Shown: positions 1 through 10,119, numbered from the stretch's first letter. The stretch: 64,000 bases of DNA from Amycolatopsis sp. NBC_01488 (GCF_036227105.1 NZ_CP109434.1:2856001-2920000), one strand, 5' to 3'. Made by a program: numbers and translations. The notes: generated by a model not told the origin, from the sequence alone.

Positions 1-617
1 CCGACACCGCGGCCCGCTGGTTCGCGCGCAAGGCGGGCACCCGGCTGCCGAACTTCTCCCCGGCGACGCTCACCACGGTCGGCGTCGTGCTGCTGGTCGT
101 CGTCGTGGGCGGCCTGAGCCGCGGCGGGTACATCGGCCGCAACGCCGCCCGGCTGCAGATGAACTACGGCCCCGGGCCGACGGTCAGCAACGACGAGCGC
201 CAGGCGTTCGACTGGCTCGCCGCGCACGTCGCGCCGGGCGAGCGGGTGATGAACGGCAAGGCCGACGGCTCGGTCTGGATGTACGCGCTCGACGGCGTCC
301 AGCCGGTCGAGTGGACCTTCTACGGCGCCGAGATGGACACCCCGGCCGGCTACCTCAGCGTCTACCTCGACGACATCGACCGGTTCCCGCACGTGCGGGA
401 ACTGCTCACGAACCTCAAGGTCCGCTACGTCTTCGTCGGCAAGGGCAAGGTCACGCCGGACACGAACAGCGGACCCGGCCTCAGCCACCTCGACACGACC
501 CCCGGCTTCAAGGTCGTGTTCCGCAACCCCGGCGCTTCCGTGTACGAGATCGAAGGCCAGCAGGGCGTTGTCGCAGCTGGGGCGGCTCCAGGGTCCGCGG
601 CCGGTAACGGGCAGTGA
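1..617 (+). CDS. C-terminal part of a large membrane protein (DUF6541-like), 5' end outside window
   Basis: The frame is open from the left edge (codons start at position 3), so the N-terminus is missing; 205 codons are visible. A short Arg-rich segment is followed by one strong V/L-rich membrane helix (about 78-120) and then some 160 residues that probably face outward, ending in a small Gly/Ala-rich tail. Actinobacteria often place a large polytopic membrane protein of this type directly before a GT2 transferase and a DUF2304 gene, as here (18-base gap to the GT2). A role in cell-envelope glycan handling is inferred from that context. The family name is a guess because only the tail can be read. 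Confidence 0.6.
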   Translation, partial: DTAARWFARKAGTRLPNFSPATLTTVGVVLLVVVVGGLSRGGYIGRNAARLQMNYGPGPTVSNDERQAFDWLAAHVAPGERVMNGKADGSVWMYALDGVQPVEWTFYGAEMDTPAGYLSVYLDDIDRFPHVRELLTNLKVRYVFVGKGKVTPDTNSGPGLSHLDTTPGFKVVFRNPGASVYEIEGQQGVVAAGAAPGSAAGNGQ

Positions 618-634
618 AAGGCTAGAGTGATCGC

Positions 635-1378
635 GTGTCCAGCACCTCCGTGACCAGCCGCCGCGTGCTCATCGTGATGCCCGCGTTGAACGAGTCCGCG
701 AGCGTCGCTTCGGTCATCGAGCAGGTGAAACGCGCGCTGCCGGACGGCGACCTGCTGGTCGTCGACGACGGCTCGGTCGACGACACCGCCAAGCTCGCCC
801 GCGCGGCCGGCGCCGAGGTGGCGCGGCTCGCGGTGAACCTGGGCGTCGGCGGCGCGATGCGCACCGGCTTCCGCTACGCCGCCGCGCGCGGGTACGACGT
901 CGTCGTGCAGGTGGACGCGGACGGCCAGCACGATCCCGAAGAGCTCGACGCGCTGCTGCGCGGCCTGGACGACGCGGACATCGTGATCGGCTCCCGGTTC
1001 GCCGGCAAGGGCTCCTACAAGGCGAGCGGGCCGCGCAAGTACGCGATGGTCGCGCTGTCGCTGGTGTTCTCGCGGCTGGCGAAGACCAAGCTCACCGACG
1101 TCACGTCGGGGTTCAAGGCGATGGGGCCACGCGCGATCCGGCTGTTCGCCGGCTACTACCCGGCAGAGTACCTCGGGGACACCGTGGAGTCGCTGGTGAT
1201 GGCCATCCGGGCCAAGCTGACCATCAAGGAGATCCCGGTCGTCATGCGGGAGCGCGCGGGTGGCACGCCCAGCCACTCGCCCGTGAAGTCGGCCGTCTAC
1301 CTGAGCCGGGCCGGGCTCGCGCTGCTGCTGGCGCTGGTGCGCCGCCGGCCCGCGGTCGACTCCTCCGACTCGGCGTAA
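635..1378 (+). CDS. Family 2 glycosyltransferase, dolichyl/polyprenyl-phosphate sugar synthase-like
   Basis: 247 residues with a single GT-A domain. Visible motifs are NE at 19-20 in the first loop, DDGS at 44-47 for nucleotide-sugar binding, and DADGQHD at 94-100 containing the metal-binding Asp residues. The family moves a sugar from a nucleotide donor to a lipid phosphate at the inner face of the membrane. There is no C-terminal membrane anchor beyond one short hydrophobic stretch near 225-237. The GTG start at 635 is supported by a TAGAGT -10 box at 623-628, six bases upstream, which suggests a leaderless internal promoter. It sits between a membrane protein and a DUF2304 gene, the usual partners. 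Substrate unknown. Confidence 0.85.
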   Translation: MSSTSVTSRRVLIVMPALNESASVASVIEQVKRALPDGDLLVVDDGSVDDTAKLARAAGAEVARLAVNLGVGGAMRTGFRYAAARGYDVVVQVDADGQHDPEELDALLRGLDDADIVIGSRFAGKGSYKASGPRKYAMVALSLVFSRLAKTKLTDVTSGFKAMGPRAIRLFAGYYPAEYLGDTVESLVMAIRAKLTIKEIPVVMRERAGGTPSHSPVKSAVYLSRAGLALLLALVRRRPAVDSSDSA

Positions 1379-1390
1379 GGGGAAGCAGAA

Positions 1391-1825
1391 ATGGCCGGTT
1401 GGCGCATCCTCAGCATCGTCGTCGCCTGCGTGGTGCTCTTCGTCGTCCTCGAGATGATGCGGCGGCGGAAGCTGCGCGAGAAGTACGCGGGCGTGTGGCT
1501 CGTCGTCGCGGTCGGCGTGGTCGTCCTCGCGGTGCTGCCGCAGGCGGCCGAGTTCCTCGCCAAGCACACCGGCGTGCAGACGCCGTCGAACTTCGTCTTC
1601 CTCCTCGCCGGCGTCGTGCTGGCCCTGGTGTCGCTGCACCTGTCCACCGAGGTCGGGCACCTGGAGGAAGAGGTGCGCACGTCGGTCGAGGAGATCGCGC
1701 TGCTGCGCTGCGAACTCGAGGACGCCAAGCGCGAGCTGGCCGCCCGGATCACCGAGCTGGAGGCGCGGACCACCGCGCCGGACGACGTCAAAGGGCTGCC
1801 CGAGGTCGAGCGCGTCAGCAAGTGA
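1391..1825 (+). CDS. DUF2304 family membrane protein
   Basis: 144 residues. Three predicted membrane helices (about 3-20, 34-52 and 62-80) precede a charged helical tail (about 85-135) that looks like a coiled coil. Length and layout fit DUF2304 proteins, which lie next to GT2 dolichyl-phosphate-type transferases in actinobacteria and may anchor or assist them; that role is inference from neighbourhood. The start is ATG at 1391 with GGGGAAGCAGAA just upstream. Only 12 bases separate it from the GT2 stop, so the two are probably co-transcribed. Confidence 0.75.
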   Translation: MAGWRILSIVVACVVLFVVLEMMRRRKLREKYAGVWLVVAVGVVVLAVLPQAAEFLAKHTGVQTPSNFVFLLAGVVLALVSLHLSTEVGHLEEEVRTSVEEIALLRCELEDAKRELAARITELEARTTAPDDVKGLPEVERVSK

Positions 1826-1829
1826 CCGG

Positions 1830-2363
1830 GTGATCGAAGCCCTGCTCGCCGCGCCCGCCCGGTTGGGGGCGGTGCGGTTGCTGGCCGTCGACGGCCCGTC
1901 GGGCGCCGGAAAGTCCACTCTGGCCGCTCGGGTCGTCGAAGAACTGCGTTCGCGCGGGTGCCGGACCGAGCTGGTGAGCACCGACGCCTTCGCGACGTGG
2001 GACGACCCGGTTTCCTGGTGGCCACGGCTGGTCGACGGCGTTCTCGAGCCGCTGGCGAACGGCGTCGAAGGCGCTTACCGGCGGATGGACTGGTCCGGTG
2101 GGACGCCCCGGCCGGGTGAGCTCGTCCGGGTGCCCGTGCCGGATGTGCTGGTGCTGGAAGGTGTCTCGTGTGGACGCACTTCGGTAAGAACCCTGCTTTC
2201 GCACCTCTGCTGGCTCTCCGGCGGAACGGAGGCCGAGCGGCTGGCTCGTGCCACCGCACGCGACGGCGAGGCCGCACGGGCCGAACTGGGCCGCTGGCAA
2301 CGGTTCGAGCGGGGCTGGTTCGCCGTCGACGGCACTCCCGACGCCGCCGGAACCCGACTTTAG
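1830..2363 (+). CDS. Uridine kinase-like P-loop NTPase
   Basis: 177 residues. A Walker A motif GPSGAGKS lies at 22-29, followed by a region resembling the uridine/pantothenate kinase fold, including an acidic substrate segment STDAF. This small actinobacterial family is annotated as uridine kinase-like; the true substrate is not shown by the sequence. The GTG start is four bases after the DUF2304 stop, so it is likely translated from the same mRNA. It is the last gene before a 332-base gap. The C-terminus is short compared with classical Udk proteins, so a different nucleoside or small-metabolite substrate is possible. Confidence 0.65.
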   Translation: MIEALLAAPARLGAVRLLAVDGPSGAGKSTLAARVVEELRSRGCRTELVSTDAFATWDDPVSWWPRLVDGVLEPLANGVEGAYRRMDWSGGTPRPGELVRVPVPDVLVLEGVSCGRTSVRTLLSHLCWLSGGTEAERLARATARDGEAARAELGRWQRFERGWFAVDGTPDAAGTRL

Positions 2364-2495
2364 TCGGAAACCGAACGGTCACCGTGCGTGTACGTACCGC
2401 TCCGGATCGATCAAGCAAACTTCGTGCCTCCACCACGTCCGGGCTAACGGTGGTACCGCCATCTGAGTTAGTGATCCGGCACTGGGCGGAGCGGT

Positions 2496-2511
2496 TGACC
2501 TAAAATGGTCA
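2496..2511. promoter_or_regulatory. Operator-like inverted repeat TGACC-N6-GGTCA
   Basis: A perfect 5-6-5 inverted repeat about 185 bases before the substrate-binding protein start, well upstream of the candidate -10 box. It could bind a dimeric repressor or activator. No regulator gene lies next to it, so the factor is unknown. Confidence 0.3.
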
Positions 2512-2583
2512 CATTCTGTCGCGATTTATGGACACATTGCGGTCAAATCGACGCCCACGTAGCGCGATCGTAACCTCACGTAC

Positions 2584-2612
2584 TTAAGCCCGGGCCGACT
2601 TCCCGCTAGTGT
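2584..2612 (+). promoter_or_regulatory. Candidate promoter of the peptide transport operon
   Basis: TAGTGT at 2607-2612 fits the actinobacterial -10 pattern TANNNT. TTAAGC at 2584-2589 is a weak -35 at 17-base spacing. Transcription would start near 2620, giving a 5' leader of about 75 bases before the ATG at 2696. Confidence 0.35.
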
Positions 2613-2695
2613 CGCTGGGCACACCGACCGTCCACCCGAGTTCCTGACCGACCGGACGGTGACTTTGAACCCGAACATCTCCCAAGGGGTGCCAG

Positions 2696-4366
2696 ATGCA
2701 GCAATTGCGGCTGACCCGAACACGCCGCGTGGCCCTGATCGGGCTCGCCGGCGCGCTCGCGGTTTCGCTGTCCGCCTGTGCGCAATCCAAGCGTGACGAG
2801 GGCGCCGGGGGTGGTACCGGAGGCACGATGATCTTCGGTGCGGCCGGTAACCCGAAGATGTTCGACCCCGCGTTCAACGACGAGGGCGAGACCTTCCGGA
2901 TCACGCGGCAGATCTACGACACGCTGATCCAGAACAAGCCGGGCACCGCCGACCTCGAGCCCTCCCTCGCCGAGAAGTGGGAGTCGAGCAACGACGGCAA
3001 GACCTGGACGTTCACCCTCAAGTCCGGCGTGAAGTTCTCCGACGGCACCCCGATGGACGCCACGGCGGTCTGCTTCAACTTCGACCGCTGGTACAACATG
3101 AAGGGCGCCGCCGCCCAGAGCCAGATGATCTACTACGGCGACGTCTTCGAGGGCTTCGCCAAGAACGAGGGCGACGCGACCGGCGACCCGGTCTACAAGA
3201 GCTGTGAGGCGAAGGACCCGACGACCGCGGTCCTGAACCTGAACAAGGCCAAGGGCGCCTTCCCGGCGGCCTTCACGCTGCCGTCGTTCGCCATCTCGAG
3301 CCCGGCCGCGCTGAAGCAGTACAACGCGGACACGGTCACCCAGAGCGGTGACTCGTTCACCTACAGCGACTACGCGAACAAGCACCCGGTCGGCACCGGC
3401 CCGTTCAAGTTCGAGAGCTGGGACCAGGCCAAGGGTGAGATCACCCTGGTGCGCAACGACACCAGCCCGTCGCCGGCGAAGCTCGACAAGCTGATCTTCA
3501 AGGTGATCCCGGACGAGAACGCCCGCAAGCAGGCGCTCAAGGCCGGCGACATCAACGGCTACGACTACCCGAGCCCGGCGGACTACGGCCTGCTGCGCAA
3601 CGACGGCGAGCAGGTGCTCATCCGCCCGTCGTTCAACGTGCTGTACCTGGGCATCAACCAGGCCAACAACCCGAAGCTCAAGGACGTCAAGGTCCGCCAG
3701 GCGCTGGCCTACGGCATCAACCGCGAGCAGTTCGTGAAGTCGAAGCTGGCCGAGGGTTCCGAGGTCGCGACCGAGTTCGTCCCGAAGGTCATCTCGGGCT
3801 ACACCGACGACGTGACGAAGTACCCGTACGACCCGGAGAAGGCCAAGCAGCTGCTGCAGCAGGCCGGCGCGACCGACCTGACGCTCAAGTTCTACTACCC
3901 GACCGAGGTCAGCCGGCCGTACATGCCGAACCCGGCGGACACCTTCACCGCGATCTCCGAGGACCTCAAGAAGATCGGCATCAAGATCGAGGCCCACGCC
4001 GAGCCGTGGAACGGTGGCTACAAGGACGACGTGCAGAAGGCGGGCAAGCAGGACCTGCACCTGCTCGGCTGGACCGGTGACTACAACGACGCCGGCAACT
4101 TCGTCGGCACGTTCTTCGGCCGGGAGAAGAAGGAGTTCGGGTTCAGCAACCCGCAGCTGTTCTCGGCACTGAGCGCGGCGGACGCTTCGCCGGCCGGTGA
4201 CGCCCACGCCAAGGCGTACCAGGAAGTGAACAAGCAGATCATGGACTACCTCCCGGCGGTCCCGATCGCGTACCCGACCCCGGCGATCGTGGTCGGCCCG
4301 AAGGTCAAGGGTCTGGTGGCGAGCCCGCTCACCGACGAGCGTTTCAACACCGTGACCGTGAGCTGA
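2696..4366 (+). CDS. ABC transporter substrate-binding lipoprotein (family 5, oligopeptide/dipeptide type)
   Basis: 556 residues. It has an N-terminal lipoprotein signal with positively charged residues, a hydrophobic core and an LSAC lipobox, giving a lipidated Cys28. The rest is an SBP_bac_5 domain of normal length that captures peptides or similar solutes outside the membrane. The ATG start is preceded by AAGGGGTGCC as ribosome binding site. It is the first gene of a five-gene importer operon (two permeases and two ATPases follow). A strong hairpin separates it from the first permease, so this gene is probably made in excess over the membrane parts, as is common for binding proteins. The exact ligand cannot be read. 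Confidence 0.93.
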   Translation: MQQLRLTRTRRVALIGLAGALAVSLSACAQSKRDEGAGGGTGGTMIFGAAGNPKMFDPAFNDEGETFRITRQIYDTLIQNKPGTADLEPSLAEKWESSNDGKTWTFTLKSGVKFSDGTPMDATAVCFNFDRWYNMKGAAAQSQMIYYGDVFEGFAKNEGDATGDPVYKSCEAKDPTTAVLNLNKAKGAFPAAFTLPSFAISSPAALKQYNADTVTQSGDSFTYSDYANKHPVGTGPFKFESWDQAKGEITLVRNDTSPSPAKLDKLIFKVIPDENARKQALKAGDINGYDYPSPADYGLLRNDGEQVLIRPSFNVLYLGINQANNPKLKDVKVRQALAYGINREQFVKSKLAEGSEVATEFVPKVISGYTDDVTKYPYDPEKAKQLLQQAGATDLTLKFYYPTEVSRPYMPNPADTFTAISEDLKKIGIKIEAHAEPWNGGYKDDVQKAGKQDLHLLGWTGDYNDAGNFVGTFFGREKKEFGFSNPQLFSALSAADASPAGDAHAKAYQEVNKQIMDYLPAVPIAYPTPAIVVGPKVKGLVASPLTDERFNTVTVS

Positions 4367-4385
4367 TTCTGGATTTCAGCCGTAG

Positions 4386-4419
4386 GCAGGGGGTGGGTGC
4401 TACCGCACCCACCCCCTGC
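4386..4419 (+). terminator. Intra-operon hairpin between binding protein and permease
   Basis: A perfect 15-bp stem (GCAGGGGGTGGGTGC and its complement) with a TACC loop lies 20 bases after the substrate-binding protein stop. No U-tract follows, so it more likely acts as a partial terminator or a 3' mRNA stabiliser that raises binding-protein output relative to the permeases. Confidence 0.7.
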
Positions 4420-4452
4420 GCCTGATCCCGGGCTGGCAACAAAGGACTGCAA

Positions 4453-5454
4453 GTGCTCCGTTTCCTCGTGCGTCGGCTGCTACAAGCGATCCCGACGCTC
4501 TTCATCCTGTCCATCCTGGTCTTCGCCTGGCTCCGGTCCCTGCCCGGCGGCCCCGCCGCCGCCCTGCTGGGTGACAAGGCGACGCCGGAGAAGATCGCCA
4601 ACCTCAACCACGTGCTGGGCCTCGACCAGCCGATCTTCATCCAGTACTTCGGGTTCCTCGGCCGGGCGATCACCGGCAACTTCGGCAACTCGCTCGTGTC
4701 GACCCAGCCCGTGATGGGCGAGATCGCCACCTTCCTGCCGGCGACCATCGAGCTGGGCATGTCCGCGATGATCATCGCGGTCGTCCTCGGCATCCCGGCC
4801 GGCTACCTGTCCGCGCGGTTCCGCGGCGGGCCGGTGGACAACGTGATCATCGTGCTGAGCCTGATCGGCGTCGCGGTGCCGGTCTTCTTCCTCGGCTACA
4901 TGATGCAGGACATCCTGGCCGCGCCGCTGGGCCTGCCGTCGCAGGGCAGGCAGGCCGCGGGCCTCGACGCCACGGCGATCACCAACTTCGCCATCCTCGA
5001 CGGCATCATGACGAGCGAGTGGGACGCCGTCTGGGACGCGATCAAGCACCTGATCCTGCCCGCGTTCGCCCTCGCCACCATCCCGCTCGCGGTGATCACC
5101 CGGATCACCCGCGCGTCGGTGCTGGACGTCCTCAACGAGGACTTCATCCGCACGGCCAACTCGAAGGGCCTGACGCAGCAGGTGGTCCGCACCCGGCACG
5201 TCCTGCGCAACGGCCTGCTGCCGGTGGTCACGACCATCGGCCTGCAGACCGGTGCGCTGCTCGGCGGCGCCGTGCTGACCGAGCGGGTGTTCAACTTCCG
5301 CGGCCTCGGCTTCCTGCTGGCCGAAGGGATCGAACGGCGTGACTACCCCCGGCTGCAGGCGCTGCTGCTGTTCGGGGCCGTGGTGTACGTCCTGGTGAAC
5401 ATGCTGGTCGACATCTCGTACGGGATCATCGACCCGAGGGTGCGTGTGCGATGA
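4453..5454 (+). CDS. Peptide ABC transporter permease, DppB/OppB type
   Basis: 333 residues, BPD_transp_1 family. The N-terminal helix is followed by a periplasmic loop and about five more helices. The cytoplasmic EAA-type coupling loop is visible near 235-255 (RTANSKG followed by LRNGLLPV), where the ATPases dock. The GTG start follows AAAGGACTGCAA. Its stop overlaps the next permease start by four bases (ATGA), so translation is coupled. It forms the translocation pore with the DppC-type partner. Confidence 0.93.
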   Translation: MLRFLVRRLLQAIPTLFILSILVFAWLRSLPGGPAAALLGDKATPEKIANLNHVLGLDQPIFIQYFGFLGRAITGNFGNSLVSTQPVMGEIATFLPATIELGMSAMIIAVVLGIPAGYLSARFRGGPVDNVIIVLSLIGVAVPVFFLGYMMQDILAAPLGLPSQGRQAAGLDATAITNFAILDGIMTSEWDAVWDAIKHLILPAFALATIPLAVITRITRASVLDVLNEDFIRTANSKGLTQQVVRTRHVLRNGLLPVVTTIGLQTGALLGGAVLTERVFNFRGLGFLLAEGIERRDYPRLQALLLFGAVVYVLVNMLVDISYGIIDPRVRVR

Positions 5455-6374
5455 ACACTCTGCTCAACAAGAAGAAGGAACCGATCGACAAGCTCGCCGC
5501 GGCGAGCGGCCGCAGCCTCGGCGGGGACGCACTCCGCCGGATGCTGCGCAGCCCGGTCGCGATCACCGGTGGCGTCATCACCGGCTTGTTCCTCATCGTC
5601 GCGATCTTCGCGCCCCTGCTGGAGCCGAAGGACCCGGACGTCCACTACCTCGGCGACCAGATCCGGCCGAACTTCATCCCGGGCGCGCAGGCCGGGTTCC
5701 CGCTCGGCGTGGACGACTTCGGCCGCGACTTCCTGTCGCGGCTGATCGCCGGCGCCCAGCAGACCCTGATCGTCGGCGTGCTCGCGACGATCGTCGGGGT
5801 GCTCATCGGCGTGATCATCGGTGGTCTGGCCGGCGCGTTCGGCGGCTGGGTCGACACCGTCCTCATGCGACTGGTCGACGTCATGCTGTCGTTCCCGTCG
5901 CTGCTGCTGGCCATCTCGATCGCGGCGCTGTTCGCGAAGCCGAGCCAGTGGACGGTCATCCTGGCCGTGTCGATGATCGGCGTGCCGATCTTCGCCCGGC
6001 TGCTGCGCGGTTCCATGCTGTCGCAACGGGATGCCGACCACGTGCTGGCGGCGACGTCGCTGGGCGTCAAACGCGGGACGATCGTGTTCCGGCACATGCT
6101 GCCGAACTCGCTCGGCCCGGTCATCGTGCAGGCGACCCTCACGTTGGCCACTTCGATCCTGGAGGCCGCGGCGCTGTCGTTCCTCGGTCTGGGCGACCCG
6201 GACCCGTCACGGGCGGAGTGGGGACTGATGCTGGGCAAGGCCTCGCACCAGTTCCTCGACGTCCGTCCCGAGCTCGCGTACTACCCGGCGATCGCGATCA
6301 TCATCGTGGCGCTCGGGTTCACGCTGGTCGGCGAATCCCTCCGCGAAGCCCTCGACCCGAAGAACAGGCGGTGA
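5451..6374 (+). CDS. Peptide ABC transporter permease, DppC/OppC type
   Basis: 307 residues with the OppC N-terminal extension and first helix (about 43-60), then the BPD_transp_1 domain. The EAA-like loop (ATSLGVKRGTIVFRHMLPNS) is near 203-222. It overlaps the preceding permease by four bases and ends six bases before the first ATPase gene. It pairs with the preceding permease to form the channel. Confidence 0.93.
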   Translation: MNTLLNKKKEPIDKLAAASGRSLGGDALRRMLRSPVAITGGVITGLFLIVAIFAPLLEPKDPDVHYLGDQIRPNFIPGAQAGFPLGVDDFGRDFLSRLIAGAQQTLIVGVLATIVGVLIGVIIGGLAGAFGGWVDTVLMRLVDVMLSFPSLLLAISIAALFAKPSQWTVILAVSMIGVPIFARLLRGSMLSQRDADHVLAATSLGVKRGTIVFRHMLPNSLGPVIVQATLTLATSILEAAALSFLGLGDPDPSRAEWGLMLGKASHQFLDVRPELAYYPAIAIIIVALGFTLVGESLREALDPKNRR

Positions 6375-6380
6375 GCACCC

Positions 6381-7372
<992 letters not shown>

Positions 7373-7376
<4 letters not shown>

Positions 7377-8485
7377 CCCGTCCTGCTGGTGACGTGCTGC
7401 TCGAGGTCACCGACCTCAAGGTGCACTTCCCGATCAAGCGCGGCGTCGTGATCGACCGGACGGTCGGGCACGTGTTCGCGGTCGACGGCGTCGATCTCGC
7501 CATCCGCCGCGGCGAAACCTACGGCCTGGTGGGCGAATCCGGCTGCGGCAAGTCCACGTTGGGCCGGGCGATCCTGCGGCTGAACGAGCCGACCGCCGGT
7601 TCGGTGAAGTTCGACGGCACGGACGTCGCGAAGCTCAAGGGAGAGGAGCTGCGGAAGGCCCGGCGCCGGATGCAGATGATCTTCCAGGACCCGATGTCCA
7701 GCTTGGACCCGCGGCAGTCGGTCGAGTCGATCCTGCTCGAGGGCATGCACGCGCACGGCCTCGACAAGGACAAGGACGCCACCCAGCGGCGGCTGCGGCA
7801 GCTGCTGGCCGCGGTCGGCCTGCCGGAGACGTCGCTGCGGAAGTACCCGCACGAGTTCTCGGGCGGGCAGCGCCAGCGCATCGGCATCGCGCGGGCGCTG
7901 GCCGTGGAGCCGGACCTGATCGTCGCCGACGAGCCGGTGTCCGCATTGGACGTTTCGGTGCAGGCCCAGGTGGTGAACCTGCTGGAGGACCTGCAGGACC
8001 AGCTCGGCCTGACGTACGTGGTGATCGCGCACGACCTCGCGGTGGTGCGGCACATCTCCGACCGCATCGGCGTGATGTACCTCGGTGCGCTGGTCGAGGA
8101 GACCGACGCGGACTCGCTGTACCGGGATCCGCTGCACCCGTACACGCGGGCGCTGCTGTCGGCGATCCCGGTGCCGGACCCGCAGGTGGAGGACACCCGC
8201 GAGCAGATCCTGCTCGCCGGTGACCTGCCTTCGCCGGCGAACCCGCCGAGGGGCTGCCGCTTCCACACGCGCTGCCCGTGGAAGCAGGCGAGCCTGTGCG
8301 ACACGGACCGCCCGCAGCTGCGTGAGATCGGCGGCGGGCACCGGGTGGCGTGCCACTACGCGGAGGACATCCGCGACGGGCGCATCCAGCCGCACGAGGT
8401 GAAGCCGGAGCTGGTCGAGCTCACCGGGGCGCTGAACCCCGACCTGGGGCCGCCGGACATCGGGACGTCCGCCGAGATCCTCTAG
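7373..8485 (+). CDS. Peptide ABC transporter ATPase, DppF/OppF type
   Basis: 370 residues. Walker A GESGCGKS spans 54-61, and the signature FSGGQRQR and Walker B LIVADE follow. The C-terminal domain again has clustered cysteines ([10 protein letters not shown]). A GGGAGGAAC ribosome-binding sequence lies inside the end of the preceding gene, with which it overlaps by four bases. It is the final gene of the importer operon, which ends at the bidirectional hairpin at 8492-8533. Confidence 0.94.
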
Positions 8486-8491
8486 CCGGAG

Positions 8492-8533
8492 CTTTCACGT
8501 GGAAGTGGCGGGTTCGCCGCTTCCACGTGAAAG
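8492..8533. terminator. Bidirectional terminator with a stop codon in its arm
   Basis: A stem of 19 pairs (14 perfect: CTTTCACGTGGAAG and complement, then five more with one wobble) closes on a GGTT loop. It lies between convergent genes. The stop codon and last codons of the sigma gene (stop at 8495-8497) are encoded inside the arms. Confidence 0.8.
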
Positions 8534-9724
8534 TGGCTGGAGTTTCGCGGCTCGCGACTGCAGGTAGGCCTGCTCGGGCAGGCTCAGCGTTCGCCGGGCG
8601 GCGGCCAGGTACGCCTCCCGCGCGCCCGCGACGTCACCGGACTGCTCCAGCAGGTGCGCTCGCACGGCGTCGACCCGGTGGTGCTTCTCCAAGGCGGGGC
8701 CGGAAGTGCCCGCCAGCTCGGCCAGTCCGGCTTCGGGGCCGTGGACCTGCGCGAACGCGACCACCCGGTTCAGCGTCACCATCGGTCCCGGCGCCACGAC
8801 CCGCAGCAGGTCGTACAGCGTGAGGATCTGCGGCCAGTCGGTCTCGGCGGCCGTCGCGGCCTCGTCGTGGACCGCCGCGATCGCCGCCTGGAGCTGGTAC
8901 GGCCCGACCGGCGCCGTCGCCAGCGCGTCTGTGATCAGCGAGACGCCCTCGTCGATGAACTTCGCGTTCCAGCGCGTCCGGTCCTGGTCGGCCAGCGGGA
9001 CGAGCGCGCCGGCCGGGTCGACGCGCGCGGGGCGGCGAGCGTCGGTCAGCAGCATCAGGGCCAGCAGGCCGGTGACCTCGCCGTCGTCCGGGAGCTCCGC
9101 CTTCAGCCGGCGGACGAGCCGGATCGCCTCGGTCGTCAGCTCGACGCGGCTCAGCGCGTCGCCGGAGCTGGCCGTGTGCCCCTCGGTGAAGATCAGGTAC
9201 AGCACCTGCAGCACGGCGGCCAGCCGCTCCGGGCGTCCGTCGTCGGTGAGCCGTTCCCCGCGCAGCCTTTGCTTCGCGCGGCTGATCCGCTGCCCGATCG
9301 TCGCTTCGGGGACGAGGAAGGCGCGGGCGATCTCCGCCGTCGTCAGGCCACCGACCGCGCGCAGGGTGAGCGCCACCTGCGACGGCCGGGTCAGCGACGG
9401 GTGGCAGCAGAGCAGCAGCAACGTCAGGGTGTCGTCGACCCCGGCGACGGGTTCCGGATCCGGCGGCTCGGCCAGCGCGACGGCCTGCTCGCGCCGCTGC
9501 CGGGCGGTGTCGCTGCGGAACTGCTCGACGCGCCGCCGGGACGCCGTCGTGATCAGCCACCCCTTCGGGTGATCGGGAACGCCGTCGACCGGCCATTGCC
9601 GCGACGCGGCCAGCAGGGCTTCCTGGACGGCGTCCTCGCAGGTGTCGAAGCCGCCGTAGCGCCGGACCAGCGCCGCGAGGACCTGGGGCGCGAGCTCGCG
9701 GAGCAGGCACTCGACCTCGGTCAC
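8495..9724 (-). CDS. ECF RNA polymerase sigma factor with long C-terminal extension (ECF42-like, DUF6596)
   Basis: 409 residues, about twice a basic ECF sigma. Sigma region 2 (about 10-75) and region 4 (about 105-160, with an HTH around TTAEIARAFLVPEATIGQRI) are followed by about 230 residues of helical extension. ECF42 factors have this extension and are encoded beside DGPF/YCII proteins, exactly as here; the extension is thought to control activity instead of a classical anti-sigma. The GTG start overlaps the stop of the DGPF gene by three bases, so the two are coupled. No anti-sigma gene is present. Targets are unknown. Confidence 0.88.
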   Translation of the reverse strand: MTEVECLLRELAPQVLAALVRRYGGFDTCEDAVQEALLAASRQWPVDGVPDHPKGWLITTASRRRVEQFRSDTARQRREQAVALAEPPDPEPVAGVDDTLTLLLLCCHPSLTRPSQVALTLRAVGGLTTAEIARAFLVPEATIGQRISRAKQRLRGERLTDDGRPERLAAVLQVLYLIFTEGHTASSGDALSRVELTTEAIRLVRRLKAELPDDGEVTGLLALMLLTDARRPARVDPAGALVPLADQDRTRWNAKFIDEGVSLITDALATAPVGPYQLQAAIAAVHDEAATAAETDWPQILTLYDLLRVVAPGPMVTLNRVVAFAQVHGPEAGLAELAGTSGPALEKHHRVDAVRAHLLEQSGDVAGAREAYLAAARRTLSLPEQAYLQSRAAKLQPLSRGSGEPATST

Positions 9725-10092
9725 AGCTCCGGCCCGTGCAGCCCCATCACCGGCCGCACCTCGACCACGCCGAACGCGGCCTCGGGGATCCGCGCGGCGA
9801 TCTCGACCGCGCGTTCGTGGCTTTCGCAGTCGAGCAGGTAGAAGCCGGCGAGGAACTCCTTGGCCTCGGCGAAGGGGCCGTCGGTGGTCATCGTGCCGCG
9901 GTCCCCGACGCTGACCCGGGTGGTGAGCTCCGGGAAGGCGAGCCGCTCGGAGACGATGCGTTCGCCGGACGCGTCGAGGTCGTCGTTGAGCTGCCGGTAG
10001 TGGGCGAGCCCGGCGGCGCGCTGGTCGTCGCTCATGCCCTCCCAGGCCGCGCGGGAGTCGGGGTTGCCGTAGATCAGGACCACGTACTTCAC
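9721..10092 (-). CDS. DGPF/YCII-domain protein, partner of the ECF42-type sigma
   Basis: 123 residues from the GTG at 10092, giving the family-typical start MKYVVLIYGNP. An upstream start at 10128 is possible but would add 12 atypical residues. The DGPFAEAKE motif that names the DGPF family is present near residues 76-84. YCII-like domains are small ferredoxin-fold proteins. The function with ECF42 sigmas is unproven, but the genomic pairing is well known. The gene overlaps the sigma gene, so both come from one mRNA. A pair of DnaA boxes lies at its promoter. Confidence 0.85.
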   Translation of the reverse strand: MKYVVLIYGNPDSRAAWEGMSDDQRAAGLAHYRQLNDDLDASGERIVSERLAFPELTTRVSVGDRGTMTTDGPFAEAKEFLAGFYLLDCESHERAVEIAARIPEAAFGVVEVRPVMGLHGPEL

Positions 10093-10119
10093 TTCGACAT
10101 CCTCGACGTCGTCCCCGAA

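Larger units (their letters stand above)
2364..2695 (+). other. Intergenic regulatory region before the peptide ABC operon
   Basis: 332 bases with no convincing coding frame; the base composition drops toward A/T. It contains an operator-like inverted repeat TGACC-N6-GGTCA (2496-2511) and a candidate promoter at 2584-2612. No terminator is obvious for the upstream kinase gene. Confidence 0.5.

Noticed and set aside
425..1981. Long minus-strand reading frame (518 codons) across the GT2 and DUF2304 genes
   Set aside because: It is antisense to genes with clear motifs and its protein is Arg/His/Gly-rich low-complexity sequence typical of GC-rich shadow frames.
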